Of a stretch of DNA of 64,000 nucleotides, positions 18,369 to 27,300 are shown piece after piece (position 1 is the first letter of the stretch; every line of letters starts with the position of its first letter). The stretch is from CAWCKS01 sp963763485 (GTDB lineage: Bacteria; Pseudomonadota; Alphaproteobacteria; Rhizobiales; Xanthobacteraceae). The notes under the pieces were generated by a model. The model did no database searches. It saw only the letters and a program-made list of their open reading frames with translations, and was not told the DNA's origin. Location: NCBI GenBank assembly GCA_963763485.1, contig CAVXOW010000009.1, forward strand, positions 372,001 to 436,000. Direction: 5' to 3'. Both the position numbers and the translations under genes were made by a program.

Positions 18369-18896
18369 ATGGCGATTTATGAACTCGACGGGCAGGCGCC
18401 CGAATTCCCGCAAGCACATTATTTCGTCGCCGACACCGCCGTGCTGATCGGCAAGGTGCGGATCGAGGCCGATGTCAGCATCTGGTTCGGTGCGGTCTTG
18501 CGCGGTGACATCGAGCCGATCGAGATCGGCGAGGGGTCCAACGTCCAGGAGAACGCGGTCTGCCACACCGACGCCGGCTACCCGCTCACGGTCGGCAAGA
18601 ACTGCGTCATCGGCCACAACGTGATTGTGCACGGCTGCACCATCGAGGACGGCGTGCTGATCGGCATGGGCGCGATCGTCATGAACGGCGCGCGGGTGCG
18701 CAAAGGCTGCGTCGTTGGCGCCGGCGCCGTCATCACCGAAAACAAGGACTTTCCGGAGAAGTCGCTGATTATCGGTGCGCCGGCCAAGGCCGTGCGGACG
18801 CTGACGGACGAGCAGATCGCTGACCTGACGAGCGGCGCCGCCCGCTACGTCGCGAACGGAAAGCGATTTAAGGCTGGGCTGAAAAAGATCGGTTAG
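18369..18896 (+). CDS. Gamma-carbonic anhydrase family protein
   Basis: A 175-residue left-handed beta-helix protein. The hexapeptide turns are visible from VLIGKVRIEADVSIWFGAVL to VVGAGAVITEN. The zinc ligands of the gamma class are present: His in NAVCHTDAGYP, and two in IGHNVIVHGCTIE. A C-terminal helix (EQIADLTSGAARYVANGKRF) packs on the helix as in YrdA/CaiE-type members. It may hydrate CO2 or be a transferase-like relative; catalytic residues beyond the histidines were not verified. ATG 18369 follows a purine-rich GGGATGG context. It precedes the broken hydrolase copy. Confidence 0.87.
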   Translation: MAIYELDGQAPEFPQAHYFVADTAVLIGKVRIEADVSIWFGAVLRGDIEPIEIGEGSNVQENAVCHTDAGYPLTVGKNCVIGHNVIVHGCTIEDGVLIGMGAIVMNGARVRKGCVVGAGAVITENKDFPEKSLIIGAPAKAVRTLTDEQIADLTSGAARYVANGKRFKAGLKKIG

Positions 18897-18960
18897 CAAT
18901 CGGGCCGGACACCCGATTTCGCCTGCGAAAACAAGAGAGCAACGAAGAGCAAACGAGCGA

Positions 18961-19146
18961 CGCCGACAGCCGGCGTCAATGGCGCGCGCCCGTCGTACGA
19001 AAGCCTGGGGCGAGGGGACGCCGCTCCTGTTCATCCACGGCGGTAATGGCGGCGCGGCGTCGACGCTGGTGCCGCTGCCCACTGGAACGCGCTCCGTGCT
19101 GCAGCGCGAGCGGACCAGAGCGATCATCTATGAGGGCCACAACTGA
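18961..19146 (+). pseudogene. Truncated, frameshifted copy of an alpha/beta hydrolase N-terminus
   Basis: Read in two frames, this stretch encodes VNGARPSYESLG and then GEGTPLLFIHGGNGGAASTL, ending at a TGA at 19144. Both parts match the start of the intact hydrolase at 22308 (VNGARLSYESLGEGTPLLFI), and the alignment continues to ERTRAIIYE versus EKVRTIVYD. No start codon, nucleophile elbow or C-terminal region remains. It looks like a relic of a duplicated or rearranged hydrolase gene lying on the other side of the lyase/CoA-transferase pair. Confidence 0.75.
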
Positions 19147-19267
19147 GGATCCGGAACCTCGAGGCTTACGAAGCCGCATGGCTCGGCTTGTATCCGCGGC
19201 CTTTCGCGACCGTGCCATCTATGCATAATCTCGCGGCTAAAGATCAATAAACACAAGCGGGGAAACC

Positions 19268-20927
19268 ATGAGCGAAGTCGACGGCGCGACCCTGATCGCG
19301 AGGAGCCTCAAGCAGCAGGGCATCGATCACCTGTTCGGGATTGTCGGATTTCCTGTGGTCCCGATCGCGGTGGCCGCGCAGAAGGAAGGCGTCGCCTACA
19401 TCGGCATGCGCAACGAGCAGAGTGCCGCCTACGCGGCGGGGGCCTACGGCTATCTCACCGGCCGCCCCGGCGCCTGCCTCGTCGTGACCGGCCCAGGCGT
19501 GGTGCACGGTCTCGCGGGTCTCGCCAATGCCCAGCAGAATTGCTGGCCCATGATCCTGATCGGCGGCGCCTCGGAAACCTATCGCGGCGGCATGGGCGCG
19601 TTCCAGGAGGAGCGGCAGGTGCTGATCGCCTCGCCGTTCTGCAAGTTCGCGCATGGCATCGAGAGCGTGCGACGCATACCCTACTATGTCGAGATGGCGA
19701 CCCGGCACGCGATCTATGGTCGCCCCGGCGCCACCTATCTCGACATGCCCGACGATATCATCACGGGCAAATGCGATCTCGAAAAGGTCGTTGAGGTCGA
19801 GCGCGTGCCTGAACCTCCGCGCTCGGTGGCGCCGGCGGAGAACGTCGAGGCAGCGCTGAACCTGCTCGAACGCGCCGAGCGGCCGCTCATTCTGCTCGGC
19901 AAGGGCATGGCGTGGTCGCACGCCGAGGACGAAGTCCGCGCCTTCATCGAGCGCACGCAAGTTCCGTTCGTGCGCTCGCCGATGGGCAAGGGCGTGATGC
20001 CGGACGACCATCCGCTGTCGGCAGGAGCGGCGCGCACGCTGGCGCTGCAGCAGGCCGACGTCATCTTCCTGATGGGCGCGCGGCTGAACTGGATCTTCCA
20101 CTTCGGCCAGGCGCCGCGCTACGCCAAGGACGTCAAGGTCATCCAGCTCGATATCGCGCCCGAGGAGATCGGCCACAACAAGGCGACGCAAGTGCCGCTG
20201 GTCGGCGACGGCAAGGCCATCGTCAGTCAGCTCAACAAGGCGCTGCAAAACCGCCAGTGGTTCCACGCCAAGGACTCGCCATGGCGGCAGGCGATCGCGC
20301 AGAAGACGGCCGCCAATGCGGCGCAGATCAAGCCGCAGATCGATGACGAGTTCAAAGCCGGCCGGCTACTACCGCGCGCTGCGTGACGTTGCCGCCTGGA
20401 TGCCGCGCAATGCGATTCTCAGCGCCGAGGGCGCCGGCACCATGGATATCGGGCTGACGCAATTGCCGAGCTTCAACGCCCGTTCCGTCCTCAACGCCGG
20501 CACCTACGGCACCATGGGAGTTGGCCTCGGCCAGGCCATCGCCGCCCACGTGGCGGATCCCAGCCGGCCCGTTGTCCATCTCTCCGGCGACTCGGCGATC
20601 GGCTTTTCCGGCATGGAGATGGAGACGCTGGTTCGCTACAACATGCCGATCAAGATCGTGGTCTTGAACAATGGCGGCATCGGCCCCGGCATGCCGGAGA
20701 TTCCTGAAAATCCGATGTTCAACCTCAGGCCGAACTCGCTGATCTACGGCGCTCGCTATGACAAGATGATGGAGGCCTTCGGCGGCAAGGGCTTCTTAGT
20801 CGAGGATCCGAAGAACATACGCGGTGCGCTCGACGAAGCGATGAACTTCCGCGGGCCTGCGCTCGTCAACGTCGTGATCTCGCAGGGCTCCGGCCGCAAG
20901 GCGCAGGAGTTCGCCTGGCACAGCTGA
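19268..20927 (+). CDS. ThDP-dependent 2-hydroxyacyl-CoA lyase / oxalyl-CoA decarboxylase-like enzyme (frame broken once)
   Basis: About 552 residues of a thiamine diphosphate enzyme. The cofactor-activating glutamate is in GMRNEQSAAYAAGAYGYL (about residue 51). The middle domain contains RPLILLGKGMAW and GARLNWIFHFGQAPRY, close in style to 2-hydroxyacyl-CoA lyase. The ThDP/Mg site is GDSAIGFSGMEMETL...VLNNGGI. An extra T at about 20351 breaks the frame; skipping it joins ...PQIDDE to SKPAGYYRALRDV. Known relatives decarboxylate oxalyl-CoA or split 2-hydroxyacyl-CoA to formyl-CoA and an aldehyde. The CoA-transferase 69 bases downstream supports a CoA-linked C1 or hydroxy-acid pathway; the exact substrate is inference. 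Confidence 0.82.
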
Positions 20928-20996
20928 TCGTGTGACACATCAATAAAAAGAGGGCCGCGCCACTCCCGACGCGGCACCTTGTTGGGAGGGATCGCC

Positions 20997-22241
20997 ATGC
21001 AGGAACGGATAGTGCAGCCAGAGATCGCGACCGCGATCCAGCCGGCGCTCAAAGGCATCAAGGTGCTCGACCTCACCCAGTTCGAGGCAGGACCGTCGTG
21101 CACCGAGGCGCTGGCCTGGCTTGGGGCCGACGTCGTCAAGGTGGAAGAGCCGCAGCGCGGCGAGCCGGGGCGTTGGGGATCCAGCGATCGCTCCGACGCC
21201 GACTCCCATTATTTCATCTACTACAATCTCAACAAGCGCAGCGTGACCTGCAATCTCAAGAGCGATGAGGGCAAGGCGCTGCTGCGGCGCATGATCGCCA
21301 AGGCCGACGTCCTGATCGAGAACATGGCGCCGGGCACCTTCGCCCGTCTCGGCTTCGACTATCCGCGGCTCAGCGCACTCAATCCGCGATTGATCTTCGC
21401 CCAGGTCAAGGGCTTCGCGCCGGAGAGCGCGCAGGCGAACTATCTGTCCTTCGACATGATCGCCCAGGCGATGGGCGGCACGATGGGCGTGAACGGCAAT
21501 CCCGGCGAGCCGCCGGTGCGGCCAGGTCCGACCATCGGCGATACCGGCACCGGCATGCTGTGCGCCATGGGCATCGTGGCTGCGCTCTACCAGCGCATGA
21601 CGACCGGCCGCGGCCAGCATATCCAGATCGCGATGCGCGATGCGATGCTGAACTACTGCCGCACGCCGATGAGCCGCCAGGCCGGCCGCGACGACCAGAT
21701 CCCGCGCGGCGGCAACACGGTGCCGGGGACCGCGCCGGGCGGCCTCTACAAGTGTTCACCGGGCGGGCTCGACGACTGGTGCTACATCTTTGCCTCGCGG
21801 GCCAATGAGGATCATTGGCGGCGCCTGGTGAAAGCAATCGGCCGCGAGGACCTGCTCAACGATCCGCGGATGGCCGACGGCACGACCCGCGCCGAGAACC
21901 GGGAGGTCGTGGATGCGGCCATCACGGAATGGACGTCGAAGCGCACCAAGCGTGAGGTCACCGGGATCATTGGCGGCGCAGGTGTTCCCTGTGGCGCCGT
22001 CCTCACCACGCTCGAGCTATTGCACGATGAGGATCTGCATGAGCGCGGGATGATGCAGACGATCGAGCATCCCCTGCGCGGGCCGGTCATCGTGCCGGGT
22101 TGGCCGCTGCGGATGTCGGACAGCAAGGTCCCGCTGAAATGCGCCCCGATTCTCGGCGCAGATTGCGAGGCGATCTATGGCGAGTGGCTTGGCTGCACGC
22201 CCAACGAGGTCAGGGAGATGCGGCAAGCCAAGGTGATCTGA
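20997..22241 (+). CDS. CaiB/BaiF (formyl-CoA transferase) family CoA-transferase
   Basis: A 414-residue class III CoA-transferase. Marks are IKVLDLTQFEAGPSCTEALAWLGADVVKVE at the N-terminus, LIENMAPGTFARLGFDYPRL, the catalytic aspartate in YLSFDMIAQAMGG (about residue 150), and GDTGTGMLCAMGIVAALYQR. It moves CoA between carboxylic acids. ATG 20997 is supported by TTGGGAGGG seven bases upstream. The lyase gene before it suggests a pair that activates an acid as its CoA ester and then cleaves or decarboxylates it, as frc and oxc do for oxalate, although the substrate here is not proven. Confidence 0.88.
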   Translation: MQERIVQPEIATAIQPALKGIKVLDLTQFEAGPSCTEALAWLGADVVKVEEPQRGEPGRWGSSDRSDADSHYFIYYNLNKRSVTCNLKSDEGKALLRRMIAKADVLIENMAPGTFARLGFDYPRLSALNPRLIFAQVKGFAPESAQANYLSFDMIAQAMGGTMGVNGNPGEPPVRPGPTIGDTGTGMLCAMGIVAALYQRMTTGRGQHIQIAMRDAMLNYCRTPMSRQAGRDDQIPRGGNTVPGTAPGGLYKCSPGGLDDWCYIFASRANEDHWRRLVKAIGREDLLNDPRMADGTTRAENREVVDAAITEWTSKRTKREVTGIIGGAGVPCGAVLTTLELLHDEDLHERGMMQTIEHPLRGPVIVPGWPLRMSDSKVPLKCAPILGADCEAIYGEWLGCTPNEVREMRQAKVI

Positions 22242-22307
22242 GGACGGGTCAAGAGCGACAAAGCTCTGGCTCAGACCGCCTCGATAGCAACGGGGAGCAA
22301 AGGAAAA

Positions 22308-23153
22308 ATGCCATACGCCGACGTCAACGGCGCGCGCCTCAGCTACGAGAGCCTCGGCGAGGGGACGCCGCTCTTGTTCATCCATGGTGGTTACGGCGGC
22401 GCAGGTTCGACACTGGCGCCGCAGCCACACGCCATCCGCACCGTGCTGCCGCGTGAAAAGGTAAGGACCATCGTCTATGACCGCCGCAATGCTGGCCAGT
22501 CGAGTTACGGCCTCGAGCATCTGTCGATGGCGACGCTTGCGGCCGATGCGCTCGGCCTGCTCGATCGTCTGGGAATTCAGCGCGCTGTCATCGTCGGCTC
22601 GTCGGCCGGCGGGCCGATCGCGCTGCAGCTCGCGCTGTCGGCGCCGGAGCGCGTCATCGCGCTTGCGCTCCCGAACACCGGCGCCAATCTGGCCTCGATG
22701 GAGCGCGCGCAGGGCAAGACCCGCGCCGGCCTTGTGATGAAGAGCTATGCGATCGGCGATCGCGCTGTGTTCGAGCAGCGAAAGGGCGAGCTTCGCCTGC
22801 CGCCGCCGAGCGATTCAAAGGATCCTGCGGAGCTCGCGCGACTGGAAAGGCTGAAGACGGCGCTGCCGGCGCTCTCGGAGGAGGACCTGTTTCGCTACTC
22901 AGTCGGCGAGATCAGGAATTTCGAGGCCTATCTCAATATCGACTTTTCGTCGCGTCTCGCCGAGCTGAAGATGCCGGTGCAGATCGTTCATGGCACTGCC
23001 GACCGCGTCGTGCCCTATGCGTGGGGCGAGGCGCTGCACAAGGGCATCAGGCAATCGGAGCTGGTGCCGATCGACGGTGCCGATCACGGCATCATCGCCT
23101 ATGAAGCCGCGGCGAAGGCGATACGGGAGTGGGTGCTGCGCGTGATCGGATGA
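22308..23153 (+). CDS. Alpha/beta hydrolase
   Basis: A 281-residue alpha/beta hydrolase with oxyanion loop LLFIHGGYGGAG, nucleophile elbow VGSSAGG (about residues 103-109), an acid loop in VHGTADRVVPY and the catalytic histidine in GADHGIIAYE. The start MPYADVNGARLSYESLG is normal for the family. It probably hydrolyses an ester or thioester linked to the CoA-transferase/lyase pair upstream (gap 66 bases), but that link is contextual only. A broken copy of its N-terminal part is at 18961-19146. Confidence 0.87.
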   Translation: MPYADVNGARLSYESLGEGTPLLFIHGGYGGAGSTLAPQPHAIRTVLPREKVRTIVYDRRNAGQSSYGLEHLSMATLAADALGLLDRLGIQRAVIVGSSAGGPIALQLALSAPERVIALALPNTGANLASMERAQGKTRAGLVMKSYAIGDRAVFEQRKGELRLPPPSDSKDPAELARLERLKTALPALSEEDLFRYSVGEIRNFEAYLNIDFSSRLAELKMPVQIVHGTADRVVPYAWGEALHKGIRQSELVPIDGADHGIIAYEAAAKAIREWVLRVIG

Positions 23154-23195
23154 CGGCCCGATCCAATGAGGGCAGCTCGGATGAAGGATTGGCGG

Positions 23196-23519
23196 TCAAT
23201 TGAACCGGACGCCGATCCTCTTGCCCTTTCGCCACACCACATGACAATGCCGGACGCTTCCGTCCGAAGGAATTGCCAGGACAAAAGCGATCGGACACTG
23301 CAGCGGGCTCGTCACCTCGATGGCCGCCCCGGTCGAGGAAATGTTGCGAACGAGGCAATCGATCTCGATGCCGCCGAATTCTATTTTCGCCATCTTCAGA
23401 ACGCGCCGACGCGGCGCTGCGCGATGATCAGGGGCGACCGGCGTTTCCTCGCGGCGCGGGACAAAGAGATACAGCGCGGACCCCGCGAGCAGAACGAGTT
23501 CCAACGAGCACCACCACAA
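23196..23519 (-). CDS. PilZ domain protein with N-terminal membrane segment
   Basis: A 107-residue protein: one short membrane segment (SLELVLLAGSALYLFV), a basic linker and a PilZ-type barrel. The cyclic-di-GMP motif is partial: the RR stretch (APRRRV) is followed by the second-strand motif DCLVRNISSTGAAIEV, in place of the canonical D/NxSxxG (here NISSTG). The final strand is HVVWRKGKRIGVRF. It may sense cyclic-di-GMP at the inner membrane. The gene is alone; upstream 23520-23663 contains no clear promoter. Confidence 0.75.
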   Translation of the reverse strand: MWWCSLELVLLAGSALYLFVPRREETPVAPDHRAAPRRRVLKMAKIEFGGIEIDCLVRNISSTGAAIEVTSPLQCPIAFVLAIPSDGSVRHCHVVWRKGKRIGVRFN

Positions 23520-23663
23520 CCGCGATGGCCTTGATCGGATCGTCCGGAAGCATGGTGAGTGCGGTCCCCGTTTGGCGCCAGTCGAGCCAAGGTTTAGCCT
23601 GGTTCGTGTTTGAGGCCGGTTTCGCCGGCTCGAAGAAATGTGTTTTTCGAATTAGGGGATTGT

Positions 23664-24251
23664 TTACTGGGGGCCCGCGCCCAGCCTCTTGTTCGGTTGG
23701 ATGACCGCATCGGCCATCCGGCTGTTGTGCAGCGAGATGACGATCGCCCCGTTGCGGTCGACCGTGAAGCGTCCCCCGCCCAATCGCGGCGCCTTGCCGA
23801 CGATTTGGGCCGGCAGTGGCAGCAGTGCCATTTTGCGCAGGTCTTCTCCGACGCTGATCGTCCCGGTCGCATCGGCGTTGACCGGTGCCTTGATATAGCT
23901 TCGAACCAGCTCGGTCTCATCCTGCGTCAGGCTGAATACCGGGCGATCGCTGCGTTTTTCCGTAACCTGGTCGCTTTGGGTTTGGCGGCCAGTCACGGCC
24001 GCTTGCTGCTCAATCTTCTGCAAGGCCGCTGCGAGCCGTTGTTCGAGGGCTGCCGTACGCTCCCTTGCGAGTGCCAGGTCGTCATGCGTCGCCACGACGT
24101 CGAGCCGCAGGGACTTGAGCTCGCTGCGGGCCGACAGCGCGAGCCCGCCTGCGACGACAGAGATCAGCGCAGCGCCCGCAATCAAGGTGCCGCCCACGAT
24201 CCGCGGCAGTTCGGGACGAAGCAAGTGCGCGTTCATTCTCAGATCGAACAT
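23664..24251 (-). CDS. Hypothetical membrane protein with coiled coil
   Basis: A 195-residue protein: a membrane segment (IVGGTLIAGAALISVVAGGLALS, about residues 20-42), a helical coiled-coil stretch with regular charged repeats (DDLALARERTAALEQRLAAALQKIEQQ), then a C-terminal domain with two short strand motifs (RKMALLPLPAQIVGK, FTVDRNGAIVISLHNSR). The last part resembles small periplasmic or inner-membrane assembly proteins, but I cannot name the family. Start chosen at ATG 24251, after a purine-rich region. It is divergent from the TPR lipoprotein at 24425. Confidence 0.7.
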   Translation of the reverse strand: MFDLRMNAHLLRPELPRIVGGTLIAGAALISVVAGGLALSARSELKSLRLDVVATHDDLALARERTAALEQRLAAALQKIEQQAAVTGRQTQSDQVTEKRSDRPVFSLTQDETELVRSYIKAPVNADATGTISVGEDLRKMALLPLPAQIVGKAPRLGGGRFTVDRNGAIVISLHNSRMADAVIQPNKRLGAGPQ

Positions 24252-24394
24252 GGGTCGTGCCCTTCGTGACGATGAAGCCATCATGGCGTGCCGGTGATGT
24301 GGGTTTGGTTAACGCGGCGTTGCTTTCGGCGCGGAGCGCGCACGCGGCAGGCGCAAATTCTCGTCGTCAATATTTGGTTAGCGGGGTTCCGCTA

Positions 24395-24406
24395 CTGTAC
24401 GTACAG
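24395..24406. promoter_or_regulatory. Perfect 12-bp palindrome upstream of the TPR lipoprotein gene
   Basis: CTGTACGTACAG reads identically on both strands and ends 18 bases before the ATG at 24425. The position would suit an operator or a LexA/other regulator half-site pair, but no consensus of a known regulator was matched. Chance occurrence is possible. Confidence 0.35.
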
Positions 24407-24424
24407 AGGGCAGTAAAAGTGCGT

Positions 24425-24944
24425 ATGCGTTCTTGGTTTTTTGTCGCGTGTTCAGTGTTGGCGCTTGCCGGTTGCCAGACCGTCGAGAATGCCGTGCAGC
24501 AGGACGATGTCACCGGCAGCACGACTCCCACGGTCCAGGAGCCTGGGGACGTCAAGTATTACAGGTCCGATGAGCCGCTGAAGCTCGGTCTCGAGCACTT
24601 CAATCGCGGTCACTTCGGACTGGCTCAACGCTATTTCCAGGACGCGGTGGAAAAGGCGCCCAAGGACGTGACGGCGTGGGTCGGGCTTGCCGCAAGCTAC
24701 GATCGCCTCGGCCGCTTCGACCTTGCCGATCGCGCCTACGCGTCCGCAATTCGCCTCGCCGGCGAGACCGCCGAAATCCTCAACAATCTCGGCTACTCCT
24801 ACATGTTGCGGGGCAAGCTGGAGTCCGCGCGGAAAAAATTCGCCAAGGCCTACGCGCTGGACCCGAGCAATCCAAGGATTATCAACAACCTTCGGCTGCT
24901 CGATTTCAAGCTATCGGTTTGTCCAGCGCTCGGTCGATCCCTGA
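24425..24944 (+). CDS. tadD: TadD-like TPR lipoprotein of the Flp pilus (frame broken near 3' end)
   Basis: About 172 residues. The N-terminus is a lipoprotein signal (VLALAGC, Cys17). Three TPR helix pairs follow: LKLGLEHFNRGHFGLAQRYF, TAWVGLAASYDRLGRFDLAD and LNNLGYSYMLRGKLESARKKF, ending in NPRIINNLRLLD. An extra T at about 24904-24906 shifts the frame; skipping it gives the ending SYRFVQRSVDP before a TGA at 24942, which fits TadD-type proteins. TadD is a pilotin-like lipoprotein for the Tad secretin; cpaC lies 0.5 kb away on the other strand. A 14-base motif repeats nearly three times just after the gene (24966-25006). Confidence 0.75.
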
Positions 24945-25099
24945 TCGTCAGGGCTGATCAAACCCAAATCAAATCGCCAGAATCAAATCGCCAAAATCAG
25001 ATTGCCGGCTCGGGCCAAAGAGCGCCGCGACGACCGGCGCCGCGACGCCGTTCGTCGAACCGCTGTCGCCGGGAATGACGATCGAAACTCCAGGCTCGG

Positions 25100-25438
25100 T
25101 TACTTGCCGCCGCCGCCGCTTTGAATGTTGGTCGACGTGCCGTACTCGGACTGGATCGGCCGGGGCGCGTTCGGCAGCTTGTTGACGTCGTGATAGCGCT
25201 CGACTGCGCCGGACATCCGCGCGCCGTCTCCGGGGATTCGGGTATTGCGGGCGTACCACGGCCACGGGTCGATGATGTGCGTCGCCGAGTTGATCTCCTT
25301 CGCCTCGCCGCCACTGAACGTCACGCCGTTCTTGCGCTGGAAATACTCCTCGAACGGATCGTCGGCGAACGCCACGCAACAAAGTGCGAGGGCCTGGCTT
25401 GCGAAAACCACTGCGCGGAATCTCGTTGTCAATGTCAC
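25100..25438 (-). CDS. Small secreted protein next to the Tad secretin gene
   Basis: A 112-residue protein with a signal peptide (FASQALALCCVAFA, cleavage around residue 25) and a mature part ending in a glycine run. Motifs include HIIDPWPWYARNTRIPGDGARM and ERYHDVNKLPNAPRP, without a recognised fold. It begins 4 bases after the end of cpaC and is almost certainly co-transcribed with it. In related genomes a similar small protein accompanies CpaC; a pilus-assembly role is inference only. Confidence 0.6.
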   Translation of the reverse strand: MTLTTRFRAVVFASQALALCCVAFADDPFEEYFQRKNGVTFSGGEAKEINSATHIIDPWPWYARNTRIPGDGARMSGAVERYHDVNKLPNAPRPIQSEYGTSTNIQSGGGGK

Positions 25439-25442
25439 GATG

Positions 25443-26963
25443 TTACCTCTTCACGACGCGGCTGTCGGCTGCGTGTTCGATCTCGATGATGTGGCCGTAG
25501 GGACCCTGCACGTCGCCTCCGGTGATCACATATTCAGTCAGCTTCTTGCGCTCGAGCTGGCCCAGCAGGAAAACGTCGGGGTCGTTCGCTGGCAGGGCCG
25601 TGTCGAGCGGAGAGGCCAGCTGCTGGCCGGGCGCCGCCGGTCTGACCAGGTGCGGCGTGACGATGATGACGAGGTCTGTTTCGTTCTGTTGATAACCGCT
25701 GCTCCTGAACAGCGCGCCAAGCACCGGAACAGAACCGATCCATGGCAATTGCGAGATATCACCGCGGCTGGTGTTCTGCAGCAGACCGGCGATGGCAAAG
25801 CTCTGACCGTCGCGCAACTCGATTGTGGTCTTGGCCTGACGCTTGGTCAGCGCCGGAATGTCGAAGCCGGAGACCCGTACGGCATTGACGAAATCGAGTT
25901 CGCTGACCGATGGTGCCAGGCGCAGGTTGATGATGCCGTTTGCCAGCACCGTCGGCATGAATGTCAGTTCGACGCCGAACGGCTTGTAGTCGACAGTGAT
26001 GGTCGGAACGCCGGTGGTATTGCTCTGCGCGATGGGAATCGGGAATTCGCCGCCGGCGAGAAAGCTTGCGGTGTCGCCGGACAACGCAACGAGGTCGGGC
26101 TCGGCCAGCCGGCGCACCAGTCCCTTCGTCTCCAGCGCGTTCACCATGACGTCGACCGTGGTGCCGTGGTTGACGAGGTTTGCGATTGCGACGCCGAACG
26201 GACCGGACGTCGCGCCGGCCAGCGCGCCGATCGATTGAAACACCGGGATGCCGCCGCCGCCCGCCGTTCCCGTCCCGGGCGCCTGGCCCACATTGGGCAC
26301 TTGCCCGCCAATCGTAACGCCTCGTCCCTTGTCGCCGACGAACCAGTTGACACCGAGCTGCCGTCCGCCCTCGCGTGACACTTCGAGGAAACGGACCTTC
26401 AGCATCACCTGTTGCGTCGTTGCGATCTTCATCGCGTTAACGACCGGCGAGTCCGGGGACAGGCCCTTTGCGACGGACAGCGCACGCTCGGCCGACACCG
26501 CGTCGGTTGCCTCGCCGCTCAGTACCACCTGACCGTTGATGCTGGAGACGCGGATGCCGCCATCATTGGTGCTGGCGCCGATCTTCTCGCGCAGGCTTCC
26601 GGTATCGGGCGTGACCTCGACGTCGATGACGCCGAGAACCTGCATGTTCGAATCGAAGATCGAGATGTTGGTGGTGCCGACCTTCTTGGCCTGAACGTAG
26701 ATCGCGTGGTCCGACATCGGCAGGATGTCGGCGATCTCGGGTGAACCGATCAGCGCGGTGGCGAACGGCTTGTCGACTTCCAGGGTACGCGACTTGAACA
26801 GCGTGATCGATACGTGGCGTACCGATTTGCCGTCGCCGTCTGCCGCGCGCACGCTCTGGGCCCGGGCGGACGTCATGCTCAGGGCCGCGGCGGCGGTGGC
26901 CAGGACGACAGCGGAGTGAATGGCGAGGAGTGCCAGCATGTGACGCAGGGAACGAAGGGACAT
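25443..26963 (-). CDS. cpaC: Type II/IV secretion system secretin RcpA/CpaC
   Basis: A 506-residue outer-membrane secretin of the Tad/Flp pilus. A signal peptide (VVLATAAAALSMTSARAQ) precedes an N-domain with LEVDKPFATALIGSPEIADIL, then a repeat with SSINGQVVLSGEATDAVSAERAL (a KH/BON-like ring-forming domain), and the secretin core ending in the signature VPVLGALFRSSGYQQNETDLVIIVTPHLV. It forms the ring through which the pilus passes. The downstream small secreted gene follows at once. cpaA, cpaE, cpaF and tadBC are not in the window. It is divergent from cpaB across 337 bases. Confidence 0.92.
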   Translation of the reverse strand: MSLRSLRHMLALLAIHSAVVLATAAAALSMTSARAQSVRAADGDGKSVRHVSITLFKSRTLEVDKPFATALIGSPEIADILPMSDHAIYVQAKKVGTTNISIFDSNMQVLGVIDVEVTPDTGSLREKIGASTNDGGIRVSSINGQVVLSGEATDAVSAERALSVAKGLSPDSPVVNAMKIATTQQVMLKVRFLEVSREGGRQLGVNWFVGDKGRGVTIGGQVPNVGQAPGTGTAGGGGIPVFQSIGALAGATSGPFGVAIANLVNHGTTVDVMVNALETKGLVRRLAEPDLVALSGDTASFLAGGEFPIPIAQSNTTGVPTITVDYKPFGVELTFMPTVLANGIINLRLAPSVSELDFVNAVRVSGFDIPALTKRQAKTTIELRDGQSFAIAGLLQNTSRGDISQLPWIGSVPVLGALFRSSGYQQNETDLVIIVTPHLVRPAAPGQQLASPLDTALPANDPDVFLLGQLERKKLTEYVITGGDVQGPYGHIIEIEHAADSRVVKR

Positions 26964-27300
26964 ATCTAAAGGTACTCGGTCGCGATTTTGTCTTTGCTAA
27001 CGATGGGCTGGAGTTGAAGGTAACACCGGACTCTTACCGCGCGCTAAAGTCGTTGAACTAAATCGATTGTGCCTTTCTTAACCATGACTGCGATTGCGCA
27101 CGCCGGCCGCGCTCGCGGCCGTGGCCGTTGGTGAATTCTTGCGGAAGTGTTGCGGGCGGAGTTGGCAGGGTCGCTCATCCATTAAGCGGCACCTAACGGC
27201 ATCTGATCGAAGCGCTGGCAGGTCGATTGAGTGGCAGGTTATTGCTGACCGCTGCCACGTAACGATGGCGGGTGATGGTCGTTTAGGAGAGTACCGACGC
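26964..27300. promoter_or_regulatory. Divergent cpaC-cpaB intergenic region
   Basis: These 337 bases separate the starts of cpaC (minus) and cpaB (plus) and must hold both promoters. The stretch near 27040-27080 is lower in GC (GTTGAACTAAATCGATTG), a possible cpaC promoter zone. CGTTTAGGAGAGTACCG before 27301 contains a good ribosome binding site for cpaB. I see no clear operator. Confidence 0.5.

Noticed and set aside
23605..23630. GCCGG/CCGGC hairpin downstream of the gene at 23664
   Set aside because: Short stem and no T run on the relevant strand.
24966..25006. Short direct repeats (AATCAAATCGCCA type) considered as a CRISPR
   Set aside because: Only about three adjacent units of 14 bases with no spacers; no cas genes in the window.
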